Origin: Lachnospiraceae bacterium | GTDB lineage: Bacteria; Bacillota; Clostridia; Lachnospirales; Lachnospiraceae | NCBI GenBank assembly: GCA_017620155.1 | Contig: JAFZQY010000085.1 | Coordinates: 1-64,000, forward strand | Reading direction: 5' to 3' | Length of the DNA stretch: 64,000 nt | Part shown: piece by piece, positions 7,098 through 15,300 of the stretch | Layout: every line of letters begins with the position of its first letter | Position numbering within the stretch: the first letter of the stretch is position 1 | Notes under the pieces: model-generated | What the model was told of the DNA's origin: nothing | What the model saw: the letters and a program-made list of their open reading frames with translations, nothing else | Databases searched by the model: none | Translations under genes and position numbers: made by a program

Positions 7098-8839
7098 ATG
7101 ATACCCGAAAAACCCGACAGAATATCAAAAGAATGCAGATTCGACTCGTTTAAGGACGGCAAGGTCCTTTACGGAAAAAAGAAAGGCCGTCTGCCCGCTA
7201 TGGGATGGAACAGCTGGAATGCATTCGGCAGCGGCAATACCGAGGAACTGACCAAGATCATGGCCGATAGATTTCTCGAACTGGGCTTAAAGGATCTGGG
7301 CTATGAGTATATCGTCCTCGATGACGGATGCTATAAGGAAACCAGGATAGACGGGAAACTGTCTAATGAAGAAGTTAAGTTCCCGAGCGGATTCAAGGCG
7401 CTTTCGGACTATATCCATTCCAGAGGACTCAAATTCGGCATGTATAACGATATAGGAACCAACCTGTGCGCCGGCGCTGAAGTCGGGACATGCGGATTCG
7501 AAGAAGAGGATGCGAAGAGTTATCTGGAGTGGGGCGTTGATTTCCTGAAAGTCGACAACTGCTATTATCTATGGGATAACGCCACTTTTTCCAAGCCGGA
7601 GAATGCAAGGTATTCATTTGCTCCGAATATCCGCGCGGTCAGGGTAGGTGATAAGACTTTTTCGTTTCAGGACATGTGCGTTACCGGAGACAGAGCTGTC
7701 ATGGAGGATGACTATGTGACCGGGATAGGAACATTTGACGGTACCGGGCCCGATGCGTCTCCCTTAGGCAAGAGAAGCAGCGAGCTCGTGCTGGAATATA
7801 ACGCCCAGCTTCCGAAGAGATCACCATATCGGTCGAGTATGCAACAGCTCAGAAGGAAGATCAGGGAGAGTGGCTTCAGATAGCTGTGGGCGATGAAATC
7901 TACTATGACGATCTTCTGGAAAAGAGCCCTGCGGAAGATGAATATATATGGAGTGAAGAGTTCCCGGTCAGAGTAAAAGCCGGGTTTAATCTGATACGCC
8001 TGATGAATCACAGGCGGCAGGAGAATACCCTTAATTCATATGCCAGACTTCTGAAGGCACTGACCGACTTTGGGCCCGATCACGATATTATGTACTCTGC
8101 CTGCGAATGGGGGAAGACTCAGCCTCAGAACTGGGCTTATAAGGTCTGCGATTCGTGGAGGATATTAAACGATATAACTTTCAGAGTCGGTTCGGACGGC
8201 GATCCCGGTCACGCTGATTGGACTTCCGATTATACGACAAGCGTCATGAGCCAGTATAACAAGGCTGTCATCATGGATGAGTTCTCGGGTATTGATAAGG
8301 GTTGGAACGATCCCGACATGTTGATGATCGGCATGGATGGACTTGGGCTTGCCCAGAACAGGACGCATATGGCCATGTGGTGCATGATGAATGCGCCTCT
8401 GATGCTGGGGCTGGATCTTCGGCGTGTGGAAAAAGGCGATGAGCTTTACCGCATCATAGCTAACCGCGACCTTATCTCGATAAATCAGGACAGCCTGGGA
8501 ATTCAGGCAAAGAGGATCTGGACAAGCCTGCCGCATGAGAATGCAGGCAATGAGTACATACGGGATAATGACAGGGTTGATATTCTGTGCAAACCTCTTT
8601 CCGATTCCAGATTTGCGCTTAGCTTTATCAATTGCTCCGATCATGATGCAGACGATGTATTCTCCGTATCTGTTTCCGACATTCAGAAATATCTGAGAGA
8701 CATGATCGATTCTGCCGGTTCGTATACCGTTAAAGATGTATGGACTGGGGAAGAGCGGGAGAACACTGACGGTGTGTTTTCGGTCCGCGTGTTACGGGCT
8801 TTCGATAATGCTACATTCATCATATCTCCGAAGAAGTGA
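7098..8839 (+). pseudogene. GH27 alpha-galactosidase interrupted by a frameshift
   Basis: Two open frames, 7098-7883 and a -1-related frame running through about 7802-8839, together encode one GH27 alpha-galactosidase of about 580 residues. The first part holds MGWNSWNAF, the VLDDGC strand and the nucleophile motif FLKVDNC. The second holds the acid/base region SWRILNDI, then HADWTSDY, WNDPDML and a C-terminal beta domain. The frames join at 7809-7822, where CTTCCGAAGAG lacks one base: adding one G next to 7814 gives LPEEITISVEYA. The roughly 110-residue stretch between nucleophile and acid/base resembles an inserted beta-sandwich module. No signal peptide is seen, so it would act on imported galactosides. 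A real mutation, a sequencing error and recoding cannot be told apart here. RBS AAGGAG precedes the ATG at 7098. Confidence 0.8.
7809..7822 (+). other. Frameshift site in the GH27 gene
   Basis: Upstream codons read CTT CCG AAG AGA (frame of 7098). Protein similarity to the family resumes as GAA GAG ATC ACC from 7814. The change equals loss of one base. The site has no X-XXY-YYZ slippery heptamer and no obvious downstream pseudoknot, so programmed frameshifting is unlikely. Confidence 0.7.
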
Positions 8840-8840
8840 T

Positions 8841-9230
8841 ATGAAGGAAAAGGATTTCTTTAATCTGCTGATCCGCACATATCGGACTGATACCGGCACC
8901 GATCCGGCTGAATACAGCATGGGAGCGTATCTGGATGTGTTTCTTCATGCATACCCGGAAGAGAAAGCACAGGTAAGACTTACCAGGAAAACTTGCGCAC
9001 GCATTCTTCATGAATTCATGAAAAATGTGCTGGGCTACCCGGATATCGACTGGGACCGTGCGAAAGAACTTAAGGATATATATGATTGCAAAGTATGTGC
9101 GAACTCGATAGCGCAGGTTTATGAACGCGGCATAATGGCGGAATATGCGCCCGGCGTCTTTGGATTGGAGAAAATCGTTTCAGAAGAAGAGGCGAGGGCA
9201 TATATCGAAGTTATCAGAGGATATATGTGA
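8841..9230 (+). CDS. Small protein of unknown function with an SLH-like C-terminal segment
   Basis: This 129-residue soluble protein starts one base after the GH27 stop. The N-terminal part (MKEKDFFNLLIRTYRTDTG) is helical and charged. The C-terminal part, with KVCANSIAQVYERGIM followed by FGLEKIVSEEEARAY, has the spacing of an S-layer-homology-type repeat (helix, YerGI, loop, EEA helix). No signal peptide is present, so a surface anchor role is doubtful. The longer reading back to 8736 overlaps the GH27 gene and is not favoured. No name is assigned; tight linkage to the GH27 gene suggests co-transcription. Confidence 0.65.
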   Translation: MKEKDFFNLLIRTYRTDTGTDPAEYSMGAYLDVFLHAYPEEKAQVRLTRKTCARILHEFMKNVLGYPDIDWDRAKELKDIYDCKVCANSIAQVYERGIMAEYAPGVFGLEKIVSEEEARAYIEVIRGYM

Positions 9231-9260
9231 TCGTTTTTTCTATGCGAATTTGGGGTGAAT

Positions 9261-9887
9261 ATGCTGACACGAGAAGAGGCATTATCATACGGATTATCGT
9301 TTCCGGATACATATCAGGATGCGCCTTTTAACGATCCCAACTGGCAGCTGGTCAGATTTCGGATGAATAAGAAGGCTTTTCTGTGGACATATGAGAAAGA
9401 CGGTCATATCTGCCTGAATGTCAAGACGGAACCTGACAAGGCATATTACTGGAGGCAGATCTATAAGTCAGTGATACCCGGATATCATCAGAATAAGGAG
9501 CACTGGAATACGATCATCCTAGACGGTTCGATCCCTGATGATGCCGTTAAGATGATGATCGCGGAAAGCTATGATCTGATATCGGACAGTCCGACCAGGA
9601 GGATATATGAAGCGGTCCGCAAAATCCCTCGCGGAAAAGTGGCAACCTACGGAACGATCGCTCATCTGGCCGGAGACCGGAAGATGGCCAGAGCGGTAGG
9701 AAACGCTCTGCATAAGAACCCCGACCCGGAGGGCATACCCTGTTACCGCGTTGTCAACGCACAGGGCAGACTTGCCGAGGCATTCGTATTCGGCGGCGCC
9801 GGAGTACAGGAATCACTCCTTCGTGCAGACGGAATAGAAGTGGTCGATAACCACGTTGATCTCGCTGTATATGGGTGGGAAGGATAG
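9261..9887 (+). CDS. YjbR/MmcQ + alkyltransferase-like (Ogt) fusion protein
   Basis: This 208-residue protein joins two known DNA-related folds. Residues 1-110 match YjbR/MmcQ (LSYGLSFPDTYQDAPF, FLWTYEKDGHICLNVK, YKSVIPGYHQNKEHWNTI). Residues 112-208 match the C-terminal domain of O6-alkylguanine-DNA alkyltransferases (YEAVRKIPRGKVATYGTIA, ARAVGNALHKNP). The active-site motif reads PCYRVV rather than the usual PCHRV, so the acceptor Cys is kept but the partner His is Tyr. Repair of, or signalling from, alkylated guanine is plausible but weakened by this change. GTG at 9255 lies within the GGGGTG motif, so ATG at 9261 is preferred. Confidence 0.82.
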   Translation: MLTREEALSYGLSFPDTYQDAPFNDPNWQLVRFRMNKKAFLWTYEKDGHICLNVKTEPDKAYYWRQIYKSVIPGYHQNKEHWNTIILDGSIPDDAVKMMIAESYDLISDSPTRRIYEAVRKIPRGKVATYGTIAHLAGDRKMARAVGNALHKNPDPEGIPCYRVVNAQGRLAEAFVFGGAGVQESLLRADGIEVVDNHVDLAVYGWEG

Positions 9888-9923
9888 GGGGGCTTCTTTT
9901 TTATCTCGGATTTATTGAGGCGG

Positions 9924-9943
9924 AAGCGCTTATGCGCTTTTTC
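9924..9943 (+). terminator. Weak intrinsic terminator after the YjbR-Ogt gene
   Basis: AAGCGC (9924-9929) pairs with GCGCTT (9934-9939) around a TTAT loop and runs into T residues. It points in the + direction and overlaps the last codons of the convergent minus-strand gene. Confidence 0.45.
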
Positions 9944-10370
9944 TCTTTCTTAGTTCCAGAACACCCATAGTAATGAATATGGCGCCGACAAGGATAGAAC
10001 CCAGGCCGAATAACACATCGTTTTTTCCGGTGGAGGATACGCCTTCTATATATATATGCGACCATGAAAGCGGCTCATAGTATATATCTATGGTATTGCC
10101 TACGCCGAGATCTTCTTTTGCCTTGACGGTCATGGACTTATCTATATCTTCGATCGTGTAATCTATATCTGTGAGATAGTCGGAGCCGGACTTCGTGACG
10201 GCAGTGATGGTGCCCACCGTTTTCTCCGTGCATTCGGCGTTCTTTCGGTTGGTCTGACTGCTTATCCCGAAAACAAAGTATAAACCGAGCAATGCAAGGA
10301 TTATACCGATTACGATGGCGGATATGTGCCAGTTCTTCATCATAAAACGTCTTTGGGATCTACTGCTCAT
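9930..10370 (-). CDS. DUF3592-like membrane protein with two TM segments
   Basis: This 146-residue protein has a short basic N-terminus, one TM helix (about residues 15-35, ISAIVIGIILALLGLYFVFG), an extracellular beta-rich stretch (VGTITAVTKSGSDYLTDIDYTI, YYEPLSWSH) and a second TM helix near the C-terminus (GLGSILVGAIFITMGVLEL) ending in RKRK. This is the layout of DUF3592 proteins, whose role is unknown. AGGAGG precedes the ATG on the minus strand. It is divergent from the c-di-GMP riboswitch unit. Confidence 0.7.
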   Translation of the reverse strand: MSSRSQRRFMMKNWHISAIVIGIILALLGLYFVFGISSQTNRKNAECTEKTVGTITAVTKSGSDYLTDIDYTIEDIDKSMTVKAKEDLGVGNTIDIYYEPLSWSHIYIEGVSSTGKNDVLFGLGSILVGAIFITMGVLELRKRKSA

Positions 10371-10457
10371 GTTATACCTCCTCCTGGGCTTTGGTGACTG
10401 TTTAGAATATAAACCTTACTTATATAGTATTTTACCATAGACATCACAATGATTTGA

Positions 10458-10486
10458 TTGACAATTATTCTCATATAGAATAATAT
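10458..10486 (+). promoter_or_regulatory. Consensus sigma-A promoter of the c-di-GMP riboswitch unit
   Basis: TTGACA at 10458-10463 and TATAAT-like TATAT-type box TAATAT at 10481-10486 are separated by exactly 17 bases. Transcription would begin near 10493, immediately before the riboswitch core. This is among the best-matching promoters in the window. Confidence 0.8.
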
Positions 10487-10492
10487 TCTCAT

Positions 10493-10572
10493 AAATAGAT
10501 GGGCAAAACTGTCGAAAGGCAGCGACGCAAAGCTATAGGGCCTGTAAAATGGTAGCCAGTTGCAACGTTAAC
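10493..10572 (+). promoter_or_regulatory. Cyclic-di-GMP-I (GEMM-I) riboswitch aptamer
   Basis: The conserved GEMM-I elements appear in order: GGGCAAA at 10501-10507, a GAAA tetraloop capping a CTG/CAG stem (10509-10522), GACGCAAAGC at 10524-10533 (the receptor and ligand-contacting strand), GGGCC at 10538-10542, and GGTAGCC at 10551-10557. Known class I aptamers bind cyclic di-GMP at the three-helix junction. A terminator follows directly and then a secreted-protein gene, so control is most likely by transcription termination. Whether ligand turns the gene on or off needs the alternative pairing to be modelled. Confidence 0.93.
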
Positions 10573-10573
10573 T

Positions 10574-10602
10574 GCGATATCATTTTGGTATCGCTTTTTT
10601 TG
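10574..10602 (+). terminator. Riboswitch-associated intrinsic terminator
   Basis: GCGATATC (10574-10581) pairs with GGTATCGC (10587-10594) around an ATTTT loop and is followed by eight T residues. It lies just after the c-di-GMP aptamer and before the ATG at 10616, which makes it the probable expression platform. Confidence 0.85.
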
Positions 10603-10615
10603 TGAGGATTACGAG

Positions 10616-11071
10616 ATGAAGAAAAAGATTACTGCGTTATGTTTGATGATCCTGTTAACACTGTCATACAGTATCTCTGCTTTTGCTGCACCGAAGACTA
10701 TGTCAGACGGTCAGCTGTTTGATGCGGAATACTATGCTGATAACAATCCCGATGTTGTGAAAGCATTAGGATCAACGGAAGAGGCTTTGTATAAGCACTA
10801 CATAGAACATGGGAAAGCAGAGGGTCGCCTCCCTTACGCTGATGCTCCTAAGCCATCTTCAAGTACAAAAACATCAACATCTGCTCCGGCAGTAACAAAT
10901 AATAGAGCATCGTCAGCGAATCAGAATAAAACTACAACTACCGTATATATTACTAATACCGGCAGCAAGTATCATAATGCGGGATGCAGGTACTTGAAAA
11001 ATAGCAAGATTGCGATTGATCTTGCGGATGCAAAGGAACAAGGTTATGAGCCTTGCAAAGTATGCCATTGA
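10616..11071 (+). CDS. c-di-GMP-controlled secreted protein with Cys/His-rich C-terminus
   Basis: This 151-residue protein has a Sec signal peptide ending near AFA-AP (residues 1-25), a segment (LFDAEYYADNNPDVVKALG) with the DAEYYADNNPDV pattern found as repeats in Firmicute surface proteins, a low-complexity S/T/N/A linker, and a C-terminal module with KYHNAGCRYLK and GYEPCKVCH. That last module recurs in secreted Firmicute proteins and carries three Cys and two or more His, suggesting a small metal site. The molecular role is unknown. Control by the c-di-GMP riboswitch suggests a part in surface attachment or the motile/sessile switch; this is inference. Confidence 0.8.
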   Translation: MKKKITALCLMILLTLSYSISAFAAPKTMSDGQLFDAEYYADNNPDVVKALGSTEEALYKHYIEHGKAEGRLPYADAPKPSSSTKTSTSAPAVTNNRASSANQNKTTTTVYITNTGSKYHNAGCRYLKNSKIAIDLADAKEQGYEPCKVCH

Positions 11072-11114
11072 CAGTTTTAAGTCGATAATCATTAATAGAT
11101 AGATTTCCGTGCAT

Positions 11115-11155
11115 AAACTGCTTATGTGTGATAGTATTTACGCATAAGCAGTTTT
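11115..11155 (+). terminator. Terminator of the secreted-protein gene
   Basis: A perfect 12-bp stem (AAACTGCTTATG at 11115-11126 with CATAAGCAGTTT at 11143-11154) runs into TTTT and CTCT. The rest of the gap to 11303 holds two small hairpins (11176-11190 and 11209-11237) without T-tracts and no convincing gene. Confidence 0.75.
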
Positions 11156-11306
11156 CTCTATATGACTTCTATCATGGGATTCGATATCCCTGTCTTATCT
11201 CTGAAATACCTGCTTATGATCCCAAGTATTAAGCAGGATATAACAGATATTGCTGTGATGACGATCGTGTTATCTCCTGCGAACAAAAAAGAAAGGAGAT
11301 TGATGT

Positions 11307-12110
11307 ATGATCAGTCAAAACAGCAAAGGAAAGAAAAACTATGATGAACTGGAGTTCAGCGATGACTTCATGTTCGGGAAAACCATGGAGGACAGAGAAC
11401 TCTGTCGTGATGTGCTCGAGTGCCTTCTCGGAGAACCGGTGGGAGAACTACTGGAGATACAGACACAAAGAGAGTTCAGGTTCAGTTCAGATTCAAAACC
11501 TATCAGGCTGGATGTATATAATCGAAGCATCGATGATACTGTCTATGACACGGAGATGGAGAATCTGAACAAGAAGAATGTAGAATGGCATGCATTGCCT
11601 AAACGAAGCAGATTCTATCAATCAGCCATAGATACTGACTTCATGGACAAGAATGATTCATATAAGAAACTGCCTGACAGCAAGGTGATATTCATATGTA
11701 CTTTTGATCCCTTTGGCCTTGGCAAGAGCGTGTATTCTTTCCGTGAAAGCTGTGATCAATGTAATGGCTTGCCTTTGAATGACGGAACGGAGAAACGCTT
11801 TTACAATTGCCTGTATGAGGGCGATGATATCCCGGATGAGTTGCGTGATCTTTATGATTACATCAAAACCGGAAAGGCTAAGAGCGATCTTGCTAAACGA
11901 ATCGAAGAAGCAGTAGATAAGGCCAAGAAGAATGAAACATGGAGGGCGGAATACGTGAAAGAACGAGTCGTCATAATGGAAGCTAGAGAAGAAGGCAGAG
12001 AAGAAGAACGCGAGAACACGGAACGCGAGCGCAAAAGGGCTGATGAAGCTGAAAAAGAGAATATACGACTGAGAGAAGAAATAGAGCGGTTGAAGGCTGG
12101 TTTAGCTTAG
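11307..12110 (+). CDS. Rpn/PD-(D/E)XK nuclease family protein
   Basis: This 267-residue protein belongs to the Rpn-like recombination-promoting nuclease / 'PD-(D/E)XK transposase' family. The opening ELEFSDDFMFGKTMEDRELCRDVLECLL and the core IRLDVYNRSIDDTVYDTEMEN, with catalytic-type D and E residues, are typical. The later region (KVIFICTFDPFG) also fits. Residues from about 215 form a long charged coiled coil (EEGREEERENTERERKRADEAEKENIRLREE). Family members cut DNA and promote RecA-independent recombination in E. coli; no terminal inverted repeats are seen here. AAAGGAGA at 11292-11299 supports the start; a second ATG at 11303 is out of frame. Confidence 0.85.
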   Translation: MISQNSKGKKNYDELEFSDDFMFGKTMEDRELCRDVLECLLGEPVGELLEIQTQREFRFSSDSKPIRLDVYNRSIDDTVYDTEMENLNKKNVEWHALPKRSRFYQSAIDTDFMDKNDSYKKLPDSKVIFICTFDPFGLGKSVYSFRESCDQCNGLPLNDGTEKRFYNCLYEGDDIPDELRDLYDYIKTGKAKSDLAKRIEEAVDKAKKNETWRAEYVKERVVIMEAREEGREEERENTERERKRADEAEKENIRLREEIERLKAGLA

Positions 12111-12147
12111 AAACCTGTATATCTTTGAGTTGAGCATAGTCATAATG

Positions 12148-12183
12148 CGAGTGGCCGTTCCGAAGTGGACGGTCATTCGTTTT
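12148..12183 (+). terminator. Terminator of the Rpn-family gene
   Basis: A 13-pair stem with several G-T pairs (12148-12160 with 12167-12179) is followed by TTTT at 12180-12183. Confidence 0.65.
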
Positions 12184-12236
12184 AACTGGGGATAGTGCGC
12201 AATATTATTAGTTTTGCAGATTTCTCGATTAATCTG

Positions 12237-12266
12237 TTGAACAAATAATTACGAGTGTGATATTAT
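12237..12266 (+). promoter_or_regulatory. Promoter of the repeat surface protein gene
   Basis: TTGAAC at 12237-12242 and TATTAT at 12261-12266 are spaced by 18 bases. The predicted transcript has an A/T-rich leader of about 110 bases before the start codon; no known riboswitch was recognised in it. Confidence 0.6.
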
Positions 12267-12388
12267 AAAAATAGTCGGCTGGTTTACATAAGGCTTATTA
12301 TACCCTAAAGCAGTTGATTTTGTGTTGTGTAAAGACGATATATAGATTTGAGTAGACAGAATTGTAACACAAGGATGTGAAGACAAGT

Positions 12389-15300
12389 ATGACAGAGATT
12401 ATGAATGGTTCTACGAAGAAAAGAGTAAATAAAGAGTGGGGTATCGAGGAAGAGAGATACCGCCGTACGGCTCCCGATCCGTCAAAACCCGGAAGACGCT
12501 TCAGAAAGCGTGACAGCCTTCCTATCATCTTTGCGATAGCAGTGATGGTGTTTGTTGCTGTGTTGGGATGGCATAACAGCGCAAAGGCAGATGGAGTTAC
12601 GGTTACTTTTGATGCTAATGGTGGCAAGTGGACAGATGAGACCGATCCGACTCAGGATATATATATTATAGAAACTATAATGGCAGAAAACAGTCTGATT
12701 CGTGATTTAGTATCAGAAGTGCCGAATGATCCTAGTTGGGATGGTCATAATTTTCTGGGATGGTATAATTCCTCATCTGAATTTATTGACGCTAATAAAT
12801 ATATTTTTTTCACTGATGAAAATGAAATATCTACCGGGTTAATAATATACGCAGGTTGGGGAGAACCTGTTTCTCCGCCAACTCCCCAAACTTATACGGT
12901 GACTTTTAACTCCTCAAATGGTGGAGTAACACCTGTCACACAACCGGAAAACCTTACAGATGTTCCGAATGGGACTACGATTTTAGCGCCAACAGTTCCT
13001 ACTGCGGACGGATATACTTTTTTGGGTTGGTATAAGGAAGCGGAGTGCAGCAATTTATGGGATTTTACGACTGACACCGTCGATGATAATGTGGAGTTAT
13101 TTGCCAAGTGGCTTCTGTCTCCGCAGGTTTCAATTACCGGATGGACTTATGGTGACCCGGAAAACACCCCGGAAGTCTTTGGCACCGGTGATGTTGCTTA
13201 TGATGGCACGACTCCGAACTATGAGTATTATATAAATTCCGCTTGTACTACCAAAACCAACGCAGCCAACAGCGGCGCCGCTTCCGAGGGAGACGTGCCG
13301 GTTAATGCGGGTAACTATTGGGTAAAAGCAACCGTTTCTGCTACAGCCACATTTGCCGCAGGAGAAGCAATCAGTGACTTTACGATTTCACGGAGAACCT
13401 TAACTGTTAATAACGGTATCACAATAGATGATAAAACATATGATGGTACCAACAGCGTTGCCGCTTCCAGCATTCATTATGATGCAGTAGCGCTTGATAA
13501 TGTTGCTGATCGTGATCGCATAGATGCTACAACGTATGATAATAACAAGATAAGTGTGGTTGTTACTGATGCTTCATTCCCTTCTGCAAATGTTAGCAAT
13601 GCGGATGTACATGTTTCAATTAACGCATTTGAACTTACCGGAACAAGCGCATCAAATTATACAAAAGCCGGTACGGGCAATCAGAGCTATGCTGAGGCGC
13701 GGATTATTCCCAAAGAAGTAACGATCAGTGGCATCACAGCTGAGAAAGCCTATGTAGAAGGCAGTACTGATAATACTGCCACACTCGATTTTACAGATGC
13801 CACAATAAGCGGCGTTGCGGATTCTGATAAGAATAATGCTTCAAAACTGAGCATTGATTCTTCGGGTGCAAGTGGTGAATTTGCCGATACTTCAATAGGA
13901 TCCAACAAAAATGTTACTATAACGGGACTTGCTCTTTCAGGTACTTCGGCGGCGAACTACAGTTTGCCGTCAACAACTACAATAAAGGGAACTGTTTATA
14001 CAACTGCAACTCCAGTCGTTACTATAACCGGATCATACACTTATTCGGGATATGCTATAACACCAAGTTATTCAGTTACCGTTAACGGAAGAACTCTGAC
14101 AAAGGGTACCGATTTTCAGGAGGCTCTGAGTAATAACGTTAATGCGGGTACCGCAACGTTGACGGTCAGCCCTGTATCTGGTAACGCTGTTTATAGGTTT
14201 ACCAGAAATGAAACACAGAATTTCACGATTGGTAAGACAACATTAAGAGCAGCCAATGTCACCCTGGATAATTCTTCATTTCTTTACGACGGTAATGAAC
14301 ATACGGTTACCCCTACCGTGAGGTTCGGTACCAGTGTTCAGAATATTTCCGGCTTTACGGTTACCGGAGCTACTCATATTGATGCTGATCTGTATACGGT
14401 AACGATAACCGCCAAGTCAGAGAACAGTAATGTGACGGGTTCTGTTGAGAAGCAATATATCATTAATCCCAAAACCGTAACAGTCACTGGAATAACCGCG
14501 CGTGAAAAAGAATATGACGGTACCACCACAGCCAGACTGGACTGTAATAATGCCACGATTGTCGGCGCGGTATCGAGAGACGATATCAAAGTAAAAAGGG
14601 CCAGCGGATCGTTTGTCAGCAGAAATGCAGGTAATGATATTGAGGTCACGATCTCAAATATCCAGCTTGATGGTGATGATATTGACAATTATATTCTGGA
14701 TGAAGCAGGGTCACAGCAAAAAGCCTATGCAAACATTACCAGGATATCAGTAGAACCGACAGTAACGGTCAGCCCTACTTCATATAAGTATTCAGGTACA
14801 GCCATCACTCCGAAGTTTACAGTATCTCTTGACGGAGCGAAACTGACGGCTAACACGGAATATACATATGAGGTTACGGATAATAATGGTCCCGGAACCG
14901 GACACCTGATAGTTTCCTGTGTCGATGGTGGAAATTATATCTTCGACCAGATTACGAAAGAGTTTACTATAACACAGTCATTAAAGACATCTCATACCAA
15001 TAAACCTACCAAGCTCACAGCTTCCGCAACGGCAAAAACAGTAGGAGATGTTCCGCTGGGCGTAGCCGGCTGGGAATGGGAGGATCCTACGGAGGAGCTT
15101 CCTGCTGCGGGCAAAACATTGAAGGCTACAGCCGTATACAAGGGATCGGATGCGGATGACTATGCAGAGTCTGCTAATACTGTTACCGTTACGATCACAG
15201 TTCCCAAGGACTCAACTGCAAGTAACTCAAGCAGCAGAACCGGTAGTTCAACTTCATCACGTTCCAGCACAACTACAAGCAGCAGAACGGGCACCAGCTC

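Noticed and set aside
11162..11344. 60-codon open frame before the Rpn-family gene
   Set aside because: No ribosome binding site, it overlaps the start of the Rpn gene in another frame, and the composition is not protein-like.
11303..12110. Reading the Rpn-family gene as part of an insertion sequence
   Set aside because: Although the family is sometimes called a transposase, no terminal inverted repeats or target duplications are visible around it.
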